From positions 13,100,001-13,164,000 of the forward strand of contig JAWHQI010000009.1 in the NCBI GenBank assembly GCA_033032865.1: DNA of 64,000 bases, written 5' to 3'. The notes below the pieces were generated by a model. The model did no database searches. It saw only the letters and a program-made list of their open reading frames with translations, and was not told the DNA's origin. Positions 40,708 to 53,928 of this stretch are shown here, piece after piece (the stretch's first letter is position 1; each line of letters starts with the position of its first letter). The position numbers were made by a program, and so were the translations under genes. This stretch comes from Dactylorhiza incarnata (taxonomy: Eukaryota > Streptophyta > Magnoliopsida > Asparagales > Orchidaceae).

Positions 40708-41008
40708 GTTGTTGAAGAACCAAAGGAGTCCATCTTCATAAAAAATGCCCCTATCGAGAAGAGCTAGCACATGGCCCACTTCTTATGACCTGAATGTGGA
40801 TTTATCTTTTTCCTTTCTGTTCAATTTCTATTGTGTAGCTGATGTATTATAGTGGTGAATCAAACATTACTAAAAAATATAGTTTCTATAATAATTGCAT
40901 CAAAATTTGAAGTTCGACTTCTGGTAAATATGATTGCAGGAATTCATTTCATTAGCTAAAAAATATTTTTCATTGACAGAGTGACTGTTATATTTGGAGC
41001 TCCATGTA
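40708..41008. other. host flank between solo LTR and C1b
   Basis: About 300 bp of unassigned AT-rich sequence, apparently part of the original flank downstream of the FAR1-like relic. No coding region recognised. Confidence 0.4.
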
Positions 41009-44000
41009 TGAAAGTGCACAATAACTCCCCTGAGTATTCTCTAGAGGGGGGGGGGGGGGGGTGAACAGAGATTTAAAAACCTTTTACTAATAGGTGCACA
41101 GAGAATTAATCCTAATTACTAGGCATCCAAGATTCCAACTAGAATTAATATAATCTCAGAATAATAGAAATTGTCAAGGGACAAGCACAGAAAATTCACA
41201 ACACAGAAAACACAAAAGCTATAGTGGTTCCCCAAAATCTGGGTACTCCCCTCTTCTACCACCTTGGTGGAAAATCACTATCACAGTGCCTGAGTCTTTT
41301 GATAAGGAGACTCTTAGAACCACTGAGTCTTTTGATAAGGAGACTCTTAGAACCAGAGACTAAGTCTTTTGATAAGGAGACTCTTAGAACCAAACCAGAT
41401 CTTTTGATAAGGAGATCTTGAAACAGACTGAATCCTTTGAAGAATGATTCTTAAAACTCTTTACTAAATTTATAGAAATGAGAAATAGAATAAGCAGAAG
41501 AAGAAGAAGAAGATAATGATGATGATGAGGTGTAATCTTCTAATTTGAATCCTCTTTCACAGTCACTGAGGATTCTAGGCACTTAGTGTTCTTGATCCTT
41601 CATCAAATGATGAATCCTTGCTTAGAAGAAGATGCAAGGATTATAAGCACTGATCCAGTCTGGATCTCTATATATTTTGTTAGCTTCTTTTAGAGATGGA
41701 GGAAGAAGAAGCTCTCTACAACTCGTGGAAGAAAAATGTTGTACAAAGATCTGTCAGGTAGGGTCTATCAGAAGGAAGAGAGAGATCAATCTCATTTTGT
41801 TATACTCCTTCCAGGAATATATAATAATTCTTTTGTCGATTCATTTGAATTGGAATTGAATGACTTTCCCTTTCTGATCCTTCTCTAGTTGAAATGTCCA
41901 GAGAGAATTATTGCTCTTTTTCTATCTATGTTGACAACCCATCAATAACCTTCCAATTTCATCACTTTTGAATCTCTGGGATCATTCTTTCTCTTCTTGT
42001 ACATGTGCGACCCGTTATATTTCAAATATCTTCCATATATATCTTCTAAATAATCATTGGAATATATTCCAGGAAGTTTCCAATTCTTTGGCTGTATTAT
42101 ACGTTGCGTCGAATAACTTATGACTTTATATCGACGCACCTTTGAATTGTACTAGAAGCAGCTTCGAAATCTGCTTCAAAAAACCTCAGCTTTGAATTGA
42201 ACTTTGCTATCGACATTGCTTCGATTCGTTATCAACGTATCCGTTGAGATAAAGAACGTAGTCTTCAAGTTCTGACTTCTGTGTCGAATACCATTTGATG
42301 TTGCGTCGACTTCTAATGAAGTGTCGACAACCAGTTTGAGTTATCGTTACTTCTATTCAAAGTTACTTCGATTTTCAATTGAAGCTGCATCGACTTTTTT
42401 TCGACGCAGATTTAACTCAACTAGTTTTTGATCTCCTTTTGACTAGGCTTTGACACTCTTAGGTGAATATGTCATCCTAGGACGTCTAAATACCATATTA
42501 CCCCCACTCTACAACATGGATAATAAATCCTAGAGAATGAAATCACTTTTACAGAATTTGTAAGGTAAATCAAGAGGATGTTTATTCCAACAATCTCCTC
42601 CTATTTATCTTAACAAATTTTATAGACTCTTAAGTGATTTCAACATATTATTAAAAATAAAATAAAAGAATATACATTAAAACATATGTTAAAAGACAGC
42701 AACATAGACTGAGAATCTTCTGAGATGAAGTTGAGAAACTTCTAAATAAAGGAAATGATTGTCCACCATAATTGTTTCTCAGATATATGCACTAAAGAGT
42801 ATAAGAGTAGTTTTACAATTTCTCCTCACCTGATTGTGACCGATCTTTGTATTTAGGAGAATCTTTTCTTTTTCTAGAAAAGAAATGTGTTGGCATATTT
42901 CTTTGTGGAAATTTGAGAGGCTCCTCCTCCTCCACCTCAGCAATCTTGTCAGCATCTTTCTCCTCCTCCTCCTCAATAGTCTTGTCAGCATCTTTTTGAA
43001 GCTCCCCCTGAGTTGATGCAACATCTTTAATAGTGAGGACAACTTCATAAGCAATTATAGTAATTTTCTATAGAATTGCTTCATCAATTGTAAGAGGCTC
43101 CCCCCAGAGTTTGTGCAGGCAGCTGCCCCTGAGTTTCTGCAGGAAACTCCCCCTGGATTTGTGCAGGCACTTCTGGGGTAGGAACTGAAACATCTAGGGC
43201 ATCCACTTCCTCCTCTTGAATAATCTCCCCCTTCTGAACCTTACTGTTAGTGAGGTTAAGAATGATCTTGTTATTTTGGAGGAAGATATCAGTGTGTTGA
43301 TTACCTGTATTGACTCTTTTGTTTCTTGCATTTAAGTTTTCATCTGAGAATATTTTCTTTGAATTGTTTTGGAATTCATCTGTAGCAGCTTAGAGAATGT
43401 CCTAGTGACCAGATCCACTACTTTACATATTGTCTGTTCAATATCAATGAATGGGGCTGCATGGGGGGGGGGGGGGGGGGGGGGAGAAGGTAGAGGAGAA
43501 CATTTTTCTCTAGAATCAGAAAGAGTTGCTGTAGGATTTGGTTGGATAGGAATGTTTGATAGTGGTTGTTGATGAGGAGCCTGGTCTATTTGAACATCAG
43601 CTGGCGTATCAGGTATGGATGCTCATTGTTCTTCAGCAATTGGAGATGAGGGAGGAGATGATGGAATTTGACCGGGCTTCAGAATTTGTCGAGTCCATTT
43701 TGAGAAAATCCCTATATTTATTATTTTTCTAGGAGGAATGACCACTCCTTTGGATTTTCACACTGCTGGGTAATTGTGATACATGACTTGACTCATAATC
43801 CACATGTAGACATTTTATTTATGAGCATACTTGTGACCGATTTGCTTTAGGAGGCATCTCCCCCAGTGAATTTGTTTGTTCAGAACCAACACACCCATTA
43901 TCTGTAGCTGTTGTTTGGGAATGACATCATGGGCAGAGATTTTATATAGTAAGACCTTACATACTATGTCAGTCAGAAACCTATATTCTTCAGAGAAATC

Positions 44001-44277
44001 ATTCTTCTTGATATTGATTGCTTTCTCTTTGGTGAAGTTTATGATCTGCAAGGCTTGTTGAGTTTCCAGCACCGACAGTTCAGATGAATCCTCACCCACT
44101 AGTAAGTCAAAGGTGAGATTTTACAACTCCTCAGTAATGTGGATATCTGTATCAGAAATTCTTCCTCGTAGACACCCATCCTTCTCAATACAGATGGTGT
44201 CTTTCAGCTCAGTTAATTCGATATCATATATTTTGCTTATGGTTCAAGTATTATGAAAAATCCCTTAAAATTAATAT
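41009..44277 (-). mobile_element. C1b: truncated relative of C1 (3' LTR plus ORF2 region)
   Basis: Minus strand. LTR at 41009-42592 (TGAAAGTGCACAA to TTATTCCAACA) is homologous to the C1 LTRs, with the poly-G motif (16 G at 41046-41061), the hairpin array and the TCGA word cluster. A PPT-like GGAGGAGAT (minus sense) follows. The internal part retains ORF2 sequence to about 44260, then homology stops. gag, primer site and 5' LTR are missing, so no target duplication can be checked. Confidence 0.8.
42779..44260 (-). pseudogene. C1b ORF2 relic
   Basis: Minus strand. The best block, 44099-43815, reads EYRFLTDIVCKVLLYKISAH then PKQQLQIMGVLVLNKQIHWG, collinear with C1 ORF2. Downstream are Pro-rich remnants, a 22-G run (43463-43484) and a charged Lys/Arg-rich segment ending near 42779. 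Multiple stops and frame changes. It confirms that ORF2 is a family trait rather than a one-off capture. Confidence 0.7.
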
Positions 44278-44779
44278 TAAGTGTTCAGATGCCTTTCGAT
44301 GGATGACACTCTTCCTTCCTCGATCGATGAAGTGTGGGCTTGCCAAAGCAGGTGCATTAATCTATCTTGGTAAGGGTGTACGCGGATAATTGTGATATCC
44401 CACTGTCGACATCGGGTCAAACTTAAATAGGTGACCTCAACGGTTGAGTGCCTATAGGCATATGGTTGGCATGCACCTTTTGATGGATGTGAATAAATGT
44501 TATTCACCAACCATACATGAGTTGCATGATGATGCAATTGGCAAAAGTTGTCTACCTAAATGGCCACATTGTGGGTGATCAGCCAAAGCTGACTTATGAT
44601 GGTTGTGAAATACAGATCTTGTCCACTAGAGAGTAGCTCGCATAAACTCTCTGAATTGATATTAAGAGTTATCAAGTTGAATAAAATAGTGGGAGCTTTT
44701 AATAAAAGTCCTTATTAAAATAAAATGTATTTTGAAATATAGTACTAAAACTATGTTGCAAATTTCTTGTAGAATTTCC
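44278..44779 (+). other. 5' non-coding region of the copia element
   Basis: AT-rich sequence without coding potential between the C1b break and the copia gag. It may be 5' LTR remnant plus leader. No match to the 3' end within the window was seen by eye, which is expected if only opposite ends of the LTR are represented. Confidence 0.4.
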
Positions 44780-45977
44780 ATGGCAAGTGGATCTTACTCT
44801 ACCTTGTCCCTGAGAGCAATCCTTGAGAAGGATAAGTTCAACGGGACGAACTTCCTTGACTGGTATTGGAACCTGAGGATTTTCCTCAGGCAAGAGCGCA
44901 AGCTCTATGTCTTGGAAGAGGATTCCCCCATAGAACCAGCCAGGAAAGTTCCCAGAGCAGACAAAGATACTTACAAGAAGTATCAAGATGATTCCCTGGA
45001 TGTTGAATGCCTCATGCTTGCTACCATGACCTCTGAGCTTCAGAAGCAACATGAGAGCATGCGTAGTTATGAGATAATCGAGCACCTCAAGAAAATGTTT
45101 GAGGGGCAAGCTTGGCAAGAGAGGTTTGGCATATCCAAGGCATTATTTCAGTGCAAGATGGGAGCTGGAGACCTAGTAGGGACTCATATAATCAAGATGA
45201 TTGGGTATATTGAGAACCTTGAGAGACTGGGTTTTTCCTTGGGCCAAGAGTTATCCACTGACCTGATCCTGCAATCGTTGCCAGACAATTATGAGCAGTT
45301 TGTCTTGAACTACAACTTGAATGAAATAGACAAGACACTGCTCGAGCTCCTTGGCATGTTGAGAGCTCCCGAGAATAACATGAAGAAGGCTAAGCCTGTT
45401 GGCCCCAGATTGATGGTGTATAAAAACAAGGCCAAGGCCAAGTGATCAAAGAAGACGAAGATGATATCTAAGTCTTATCTTGATCCCAAGTCTTCAGCAC
45501 TGAAAAGGAAAGGCCTGGCTAAGGAAGGGAAATGCCACCACTGTGGTAAGGCAGGGAACTAGAGGAGGAATTGTCCCATCTATTTTGATGATTTGCAGAA
45601 AAAGAAGGGAAGTGTGACTTCCGCTTCAGGTATTTTTATTATAGAAGTAAACATTTCTCCTCCTTCATCTTGGATTTTGAATATTGGATGTGGTTCTCAC
45701 ATTTGTACAAATGTGCAGGAATTGAAAAGGAGAAGATTACTGGGTAAATGAGAGGTAGACCTGCACGTTTGAAATGGAGCAAGCGTTGATATAGTTGCCA
45801 CATGAGTTTATCATATTTCTTTGCCCACTGGGCTTGTAATTGAACTTGATAACTGCTATTTTGTTCTAGTTATAACTCGAAACCTTATATCCATTTCATG
45901 TCTTGACATGAAAGGTTTTTCATTTATAATTATGAATAATTGTTGTTCAATTTTTTTGAATAATGTTTGTTATGGTG
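44780..45977 (+). pseudogene. copia gag and protease
   Basis: Starts MASGSYSTLSLRAILEKDKF at 44780. The UBN2-type Gag reads NFLDWYWNLRIFLRQERKLY, then DKDTYKKYQDDSLDVECLML, then FEGQAWQERFGISKALFQCK. The first stop is at 45443-45445 (TGA). In the same frame the CCHC knuckle CHHCGKAGN-RRNCP follows (TAG where Trp or His-region residue is expected), then the protease motif WILNIGCGSHICTN (active-site D-T-G replaced by N-I-G). Coding continues to NNVCYG where the nested solo LTR entered. Gag packages RNA and the protease would cleave the polyprotein; neither can work as written. Confidence 0.85.
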
Positions 45978-46084
45978 TGTAACATCCCTATTCCTTCTAG
46001 ACCACTAGTATGTGTTAGGGCATGACATGTGGTGGGATTAGTAAGTTAAGGCAAGAAGGTGACCCTAGGACTCATTGAGTTAAG

Positions 46085-46580
46085 GTGAACCCACAATGTG
46101 CCCACATAAACTTAAGTCAAACTACCCCAAATTGAACTCACAAGTACAAATTGACCTCACCACTATGTTCCTAACCCTAAAGGAGACCCAATTGACCAAA
46201 ACCTCCATCAATTGGTCAACCAAATTGGCTAAATTGACCAAAGTCAAACTTAGGTCAATATAGCCCAATTCAACCCAAGTTGGCTCAATTAGAATTCTTA
46301 TGGATAAATTGACCCCACCACCACTTGGAAAACCCTTAAGGAAGTTCAACTGACCAAAACCCCCATTAATTGGTCAATCAATTGATCCAATTTAACCAAA
46401 GTCAAACCTAGCCCAATTTTGGTCAAAATCACACCTTATGGCTCAATTAGCCCAATTGGGGCCTCACCAAGGCCCAATTAATATTGGGTGATGTCATGGG
46501 ACTCATGAACATCAAGTGGGGCTAGGCAACTCATCAATTTGACCAAGTTAACCCCAAAGTCAACCTTGGTCAACATTAGG
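46085..46580. repeat. TTGACC/GGTCAA-rich segment near start of the long solo LTR
   Basis: About 14 TTGAC/GTCAA cores in roughly 460 bp on both strands, many as TTGACC or GGTCAA, set among CAATTGG/CCAATT words. TTGAC(C/T) is the W-box core bound by WRKY factors. The density may simply reflect degenerate repeats. Confidence 0.6.
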
Positions 46581-47716
46581 CCTAAAGAAGAAAAATAAGA
46601 GCCCAAGTGAATTCCCAATGCGCCAAGGCCTCAACCCAAGACCATCCAACATTCCACATGTCCAATTTCCTCCCATGCACTTTGACTTTGGAGAGAGATG
46701 CCATGCAAGGGGGAAAATGGGAAATTCCCCTAATTTCATAAGGGACAAAGGTGATAATTAGGGGATGGAGGCCACTTGGCCCTCCCCTCTTCTTTCTATA
46801 GCAACCATTGAGCCCACCAAGACATTCCCAGCCATTTTGGCTCTATTAGGGGCCACTTGGCAGCAAGAGTGAAGCTTCCAAAGCTTGGACGACCACCCCT
46901 CTATTCAAAACACCACATTCATCCCACGCCACCCCCATTTGAGCTTTCCATTAGCTTTAGAGTACTGAGAGGAGTCGAACTAGTACTTTGGATCAGTGCT
47001 TTTGGTGGAGAATCAGGACTTTAAGCAAGCTCGCCAGAAGCCGCCGCCTCCATGTCATGTCGCTACAATACCCATCGCCAAGCCACCACACAGGTTCGTT
47101 TCTCCTCCCCTCCCTCTGTGCTAGCATCTAGATCATCAAAGAGGAGAAATCAGGCTCAATTGAGCCCGATCCCATTTGAGATTATTGGAGAAATCCTGAG
47201 CTTTTATTGGCTCGGGATCATCGGAGACGCTGTCTTAGGCCGCCATTCTGCCGCCAGATGATAGCCCCTACCTCAACGGAGGTGGTGGAGGTGGTGGCCG
47301 ACAGTGGTGACCACCAGGTGGCCAGGAAATGAGAGGAGAAAGTGTTCCAGGTTGGGCTGATCTGGGCCTTTGGCTGGAAGTTGAAGATAACCCACAACCG
47401 TCTGATCTGCATCAAGATTAGGTTTGATCAAGGTTATTATGTGCCTATAGTTTAATTTCATCTGTCATATAATTTACATCAACTTAAAATGGATATTTAG
47501 GGTCCTTAGAGGCAGAACCAAAAAAAGTGCCAAACATAAACATTGTAGCCTTATGTCTTATCTGTCCATAGGAATTTTAATCACATCATTTGGAGCACTA
47601 CAACCCCCTGAAGGGGCAGTTTGCTGAGATGTGTCCTAAGGGAGGGCCAGTCACCAAAATGTGAATTTATTTCACATGGGTGTTTGAATGGGCCTAATAT
47701 TTTGGCCATGCATGTA

Positions 47717-50700
47717 TATACCATAGACACACCCCTGTCCAAACATTAGAATTTTTGGGCAACATTTTTCTATAATGTTGTTTAAATGTTGATTTATCAT
47801 ATAAAAGAAATTTATGTGGCTAGATCAACTCAAAATGGCCCAAATCTTAGGCACATGGTTAATTTGATTATATTTAGTATTTTAGGTCATTTGGACTTCT
47901 GCATGTTGGTGTATTCCACATGCATGTGATTATAGTGTATTGGAATTTGGTGTGCATATAGAACTATATTATATTTCTAAATTTATGTGGTTAGATCAAC
48001 TCAAATTGACCCAAATCTTAGTCACATGGTTAATTTCATTATGTTTAGTCTCTGACCAAAATTTATGGTCATTTGGACATCTGCATGTTGGTGTATTCCA
48101 CATGCATGTGAATGTAGTGTATGAGAATTTGGTAAGCATATATATAACACTCATTTTGTATTTTGTGAATTTATCACAAATGGAAGTATATCAATGATAA
48201 TTGGGCCATGCACACATTATGATGAAAGGAATCATCTATGGAAAAGTTAGGATTTTTGGAGTTAAAAATCCTAGGTATTTAATTAACTATAATTATGTCA
48301 CATAAGTCAATTAATGAAATCAAAGTGACCAAAAGACTTAGGAAAATTCTAATTTTCTGTCACATGATTTAGGTTATATTACACCTATGGTAATTATATT
48401 AGGATTTTTAAAAGTCATTTACCTTGAAACGTATCAAAATTTCATTTGTCACACTTTTGTGTTATTTAAATTTTATGGTCAATATAACTTGGAAAATTCT
48501 TATTCTCTGGTTAGATCCTCAATAGAACATTATGAACCTCTGGAAATTATCCCAGAATTTTGGATGCTTTATTTAAGTACTTCAAGTGTAGTGTGACACT
48601 TTGGAGTTAATATTTATTTATGGAAATTATGGACTTAATATTTATGAAAAATCATGAAACTCTATCAGACACTATAATTTATCAATTTGCACCTCTGGTA
48701 ATTTATTTGGAACATTGGGATATCTGGAACTAGTACCTCATGTGTAAAATCACATGTGTCACATATTTAGAGAATTTTTAATTATGGCCATTTTACTTAG
48801 AAAATTTATGATTCTCTGATCACTCCTTATTAATGTCATGATAAACTTATGGTATTAATTTGACATCGTTTGGTCAAGGAATAATGATAATTACATCTTT
48901 AATATCAAAACTAGTTCATTTTGTATGATGGTCTGCGATTAGTAAAATAATAATGTAATGAATAGACCATTAAGAACACCTACGATTTGAAAGAAATTTG
49001 GAATATATCTGTAGAACATCATTTATATCATCCCCTAAAAGTTGTATAATTTTTGGAGAAACTTTTGTCCTATAGTTTGAATATTAATTTAGAATCATGT
49101 CGCATATTGAATGAATGAAACATTTGGTGCCTTTCTACCTTAGGAGGTTATCATAATAATTTTGGTATTATTATGACCATGGTGCATCATTAGAACAAAT
49201 CTTGGGGAATGTAGATAAACATGTAAGGGTTTGCACCACACATTGTGTATTGCAGGTTAAAGAGTATGCATCGTTCAGTAGAACGTTTGCTTAAGGGTAG
49301 ACCTTGGAAGTGATTATAAAAGTTGAACCTATCTGATTTAGTGTCAATTGGAGTGTCTTAGACTTCTGGTTGAAGTCTTAGGGTAAGTCACCAAGTGGTG
49401 TCAAGTGTGAGTGTACACATACATTAAGGGGTGTAGTAATGTTAGAGTTCAAAGGTTAGATCACTCACCCCTAAAACGAGTTATAATCTACCCTAAATCT
49501 ATTTATGATAACAAGAGTAACATGGGGAGAGGATTATGAGAAGGTAGCCACCGATAAAAGTAAATATCGTGAGAAAGGGATGTTTAGGATGACATCCCAT
49601 CAAACTGCTTAGTACCGTCGCGAGCCCTTCACCGGGTAGTCCTCGGGAAGTCCAAGATTCACCTCAAATCTCTAAGTATAACTAAACACTAAGCAAGCTT
49701 TGTCTTAGTAGGTGAATAACGCTACGAGTTAGTCCTGCGAGCTGGAGGCTCGGTAGCTTAAAGTAGTAATTTGCATGTGCATATTAGTGGCCGGTCTTTG
49801 GCACTGGTCCAGTCGGCACACCGACAGAAGTACGCCGACTCTGATGAGGTGTAGTGGTTTATAGGGACAGTAGGTTATTTTTACTACGTTCTCAAGGAAA
49901 ATCCCTAATAACCCACACCCGATCATAAAAGAATGATGGATTCCAGCAAAAGAACGCATGATCTCAAGAGGTGCACCTAGGACTTGTACAGAGCCGTACA
50001 CAAGGTGTAGGTTTGGTAGTGTGCATACCGCATAGGAGTGGAGTGCCCGATCCACTACTTCAGGAGCCACGGCGGTAGTACCTGAGAGACTAGATATCTC
50101 CAAAAAGTGAGAACAAAATGTCTGTGCGCACAGAGTTGTGTGGGTGAGTTGCACTTGCATGAATAATAACATAATACATTACATAACATTGCATAACATT
50201 CATACAACATACATAATTGTAGACCCTCATTATATAAATTAATATGAGCTCTTTTATATGATGAGTTAATTACTGAAAACCTTAACTTATAAGTTTGTAT
50301 GAGCATTCATATAAGTTAAGGTACGTTTCTGTGATGGTAGTGCAGTTGTTTCTTACTTTCCTTATTTGCTTACCTACTGCGCCGCACCTTTTTATTACTG
50401 CTCTTTTATTGCTTAAGTATATATAGAACTGCTAACATAGTTTGTATACACCGTCATATATATACATACTTGCTAGGTAGAGCCACGTCACGCTCATTGT
50501 TATACAACTTTGTTTTCCTCCGTTTTCGCCCTCCCGCACGGTGCCTAGGAGTCACAGGGGGAGGCGAGGACAAAATAACTTACTGTTTTTGATTAACGGT
50601 CGGATGTGGCCATAACACCAGGTGCACGAGGAGCCGGAGCAGTAGCACAACCAGCAGGATGGGGAGGCAGGATGGGGTGGCAGGACTTGAGGAGCAGCTG

Positions 50701-50849
50701 CAGTGCACTACTACCCTCCTTCCTCGAGCAGTTGTGAGTTTGAGCAGATTCCGTATTTGTTAGTGAGAGAGAGAGTATTTTATATTTGGACATGTACCGG
50801 GCATAATCCCTCACTCTTTCTTTATACTCATTGTAGACTATTCTTTTCG
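47717..50849 (+). repeat. first copy of 3.1-kb LTR-internal tandem duplication
   Basis: Starts TACCATAGACACACCCCTGTC and ends GACTATTCTTTTCGT. It is collinear with 50850-60141 once Tat-2 is removed, including words ATTTTTGGGCAACATTTTTC, CCAAAATTTATGGTCATTTG and the GTACCGGGCATAATCCCTCA end. It holds about 220 bp (near 48776-48998) that the second copy lacks. Confidence 0.85.
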
Positions 50850-52262
50850 TTATACCATAGACACACCCCTTTCGAAACATTAGAATTTTTGGGCAACATT
50901 TTTCTATAATGTTGTTTAAATGTTGATTTATCACATAAAAGAAATTTATGTGGATAGATCAACTCAAAATGACCCAAATCTTGGGCACAAGGTTAATTTG
51001 ATTATATTTAGTCTCTAACCCAAATTTTAGGTCATTTGGACCTCTGCATGTTGGTGTTTTCCACATGCATGTGATTATAGTGTATGGGAATTTGGTGTGC
51101 ATATAACATTTTATTATATACCTAAATTTATGTGGCTAGATCAACTCAAATGGACCCAAATCTTGGTCACAAGGTTAATTTCATTATGTTTAGTCTCTGA
51201 CCAAAATTTAAGGTCATTTGGACATCTGCATGTTGGTGTATTCCACATGCATGTGAATATAGTGTATGATAATTTGGTGTGCATATAACACTCATTTTGT
51301 ATTTTGTGAATTTATCATAAATGGCTTAATGTATATCAATGATAATTGGGCCATGCACACATTATGATGAAAGGAATCATCTATGGAAAAGTTAGGATTT
51401 TTGGAGTTAAAAATCCTAGGTATTTAATTAATTATAATTATGTCACATAATTCAATTAATGAAATGAAAGTGACTAAATAACTTTGGAAAATTCTAATTT
51501 TCTATCACATGATGATTTAGGTTATATTACACCTATGGTAATTATATTTGGATTTATGAAAGTCATTTACCTTGAAAAGTATCAAAATTTCATTTGTCAC
51601 ACTTTTGTGTTATTGAAATATTTATGGTCAATATAACTTGGAAAATTCTTATTCTCGGGTTAGATCCTCAATAGAACATTATGAACCTCTGGAAAATATC
51701 CCAGAATTTTGGATGCTTTATTTAAGTACTTCAAGTGTAGCGTGACACTTTGGAGTTAATATTTATTTGTGGAAATTATGGACTTAATATTTATGAAAAA
51801 TCATGAAACTCTATCAGACACTATAATTTATCAATTTGAACCTATGGTAATTTATTTGGAACATTTGGATATCTGGAACTAGTACCTCATGTGTAAAATC
51901 ACATGTGTCACATATTTAGAGAATTTTTAATTTGGAACATATCTGTAGGACATCATTTCTATCATCCCCTAAAAGTTGTATAATTTTTGGAGAAACTTTT
52001 GTCCTATAGTGGGAATATAAATTTAGAATAATGTCGCATATTGAATAAATGAAACATTTGGGGCCTTTCTACCTTAGGAGATCATCATAAAAATTTATGG
52101 TGTGAATATGACCATGGTGCTTCATTAGAACAAATCTTGGGGCATGTAGATACATGTAAGGGTTTGCACCACACATTGTTCATTGGAGGTTAAAGATTAT
52201 GCATCGTTCAATAAAACGTTTGCTTAAGGGTAGACCTTGGAAGTGATTTTAGGAGTTGAACC

Positions 52263-53873
52263 TGTACAACCCTGTATTCGCCGAGTGGGCCCCCTGGACC
52301 CATGAGGTATTTTTGACACCGTTTTACAGCAAGTTCAAGGACAGGAAGAGAGGCGGGCTAGCGGTGGAGGCGGGAGCTTCCCGCTCACTCAACCAGTAGA
52401 GGGGGGGGGGGGGGGGGCGAGATCCCCAGCAAGGGGGGGGGGGGGGGGGGGGAGCTCCTCTCGCCCCCGCCCCAAGCAGGGGGCGAGCTCCTCTCGCCCC
52501 CCCGCCCCCAGCAAGGGGGGCGAGATCTCCAGCAGGGGGGGGGGGGGGGAGCTCCTTTCGCCCCCGCCCACAAGTAGGGGGCGAGCTCTTCTCGCCCCCG
52601 CCCCAAGCAGGGGGGCGAGCTCCTCTCGCTCCCCGCCCCCAGCAAGGGGGGAGAGATCTCTAGCAGGGGGGCAGGGGGGGGGGGTCAAGCTCCTCTTGCC
52701 CCCGCCCCCATGCAGGGGGGCGAGCTCCTCTCGCCCCCCGCCCCCAGCAAGGGGGGCGAGATCTCCAGCACGATGGGGGGGGGGGGGGGGGGGCGAGCTC
52801 CTCTCGCCCCCGCCCCCAAGAAGGGGGGCGAGCTCCTCTCGCCCCCGCCACCAAGCAGGGGGGCGAGCTCCTCTCGTACCCCGCCCCCAGCAAGGGGGGC
52901 GAGATCTCCAGCGGGGGTGGGGTGGGGGGGGGGGGGTGGGGGTGGGGGGGCGAGCTCCTCTCTCCCCGCCCCCAAGCAGGGGGGCGAGCTCCTCTCGCCC
53001 CCCTCCCCCAGCAAGGGGGCGAGATCTCCAGCAGGGGGGGGGGGGGGGGGGGCGAGGTCCTCTTGCCCCCGCCCCAAGCAGGGGGGCGAGCTCCTCTCGC
53101 CCCCAGCAAGGAGGGAGAGATCTTCAGCAGGGGGGGGGGGGGGCGAGCTCCTCTCGCCCTCACCCCCAAGCAGGGGGGTGAGCTCCTCTTTCCCCCGCCC
53201 CCAGCAAGGGGGGCGAGATCTCCTACAGGGTGGGGCAATCTCCTCTCGCCCCCGCCCCAAGCAGGGGGGGGGGGGTGAGCTCCTCTCGCCCCCGCCCCCA
53301 GCAAAGGGGGGCGAGAGGAGGAGGGGCGACCAGCCCCCCTCTCGCCCCAACTCCAGTAAGCAGGATGGTCTGCGTTTAGCAGGATGGTCTGCATTTAGCA
53401 GGATGGTCTGTGTTTAGCAGGATGGTTTGCGTTTAGCAGGATGGTTTGCGTTTAGCACCTCAAAACAACGGGATTTGGCTGTTCGCAGGCCAACTTTGAG
53501 GGTATTTTGGTAATCTCGCGGGCCAGTTTCTGGCTATTTGCAGACCAAGTTCAAAATCCTATAAATAGGACCAAGGGGGCACCATTTGGAGGGACTTCTC
53601 TTTTGGCTATCTCTCCCCCCAAGTCTCTTTAGTGGGTGAGGAGAGCCTCCAAAGGTGCCCAAGCTTAGCATTGGCTTGGGAGGGGAAGCGCTCTAAGATC
53701 TTCCTGGTGTGTGGTGGGACCTCCTCGCTAAGCCCTTGGTCTTGTTCCTAGTTCCTTAGCCTCTAGCCTAGAGCTCTCCCTTGGGAGGAGTAAGTGTGAG
53801 GTCACCCCTCAACTTGTTGAGGGCCCGAACTCCACAGAGACTAAGTCTTGTTCCCCAAGTCTTGGTTTCAACA
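52263..53873 (+). repeat. 5' LTR of Tat-2
   Basis: 1611 bp. 52390-53310 is an array of CGAGCTCCTCTCGCCCCCGCC and CGAGATCTCCAGCA units separated by G-runs up to 20 nt; the rest is unique LTR sequence with CCTATAAATAGGACC (TATA-like, about 53559) and GATCTTCCTGGTGTGTGGTGG. Long open frames on both strands here are repeat artefacts. Confidence 0.92.
53559..53567 (+). promoter_or_regulatory. TATA box of Tat-2 5' LTR
   Basis: CTATAAATAGG lies in the unique part of the LTR about 310 bp before its end, and recurs in the 3' LTR (about 58329) and, reversed, in the solo LTR (CCTATTTATAGG, about 39800). It is the likely core promoter of this family. Confidence 0.7.
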
Positions 53874-53928
53874 TTTATGGTGCGGTGAGCATGGAGAGTG
53901 ACCAACTCAAGAAAGTCTTAAGCTGAGC

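Noticed and set aside
47052..47415. Short frames and an ACACAG|GTTCGT donor-like site suggesting a host exon
   Set aside because: They lie inside the long solo LTR, with no recognisable protein and no conservation evidence.
52389..53417. Several 160-245 codon frames on both strands, Gly/Pro/Arg/Ser-rich
   Set aside because: They lie in the GC-rich hairpin array of the Tat-2 LTR; overlapping frames on both strands come from low stop-codon content. The same applies to 56992-58206 and 39855-40723.
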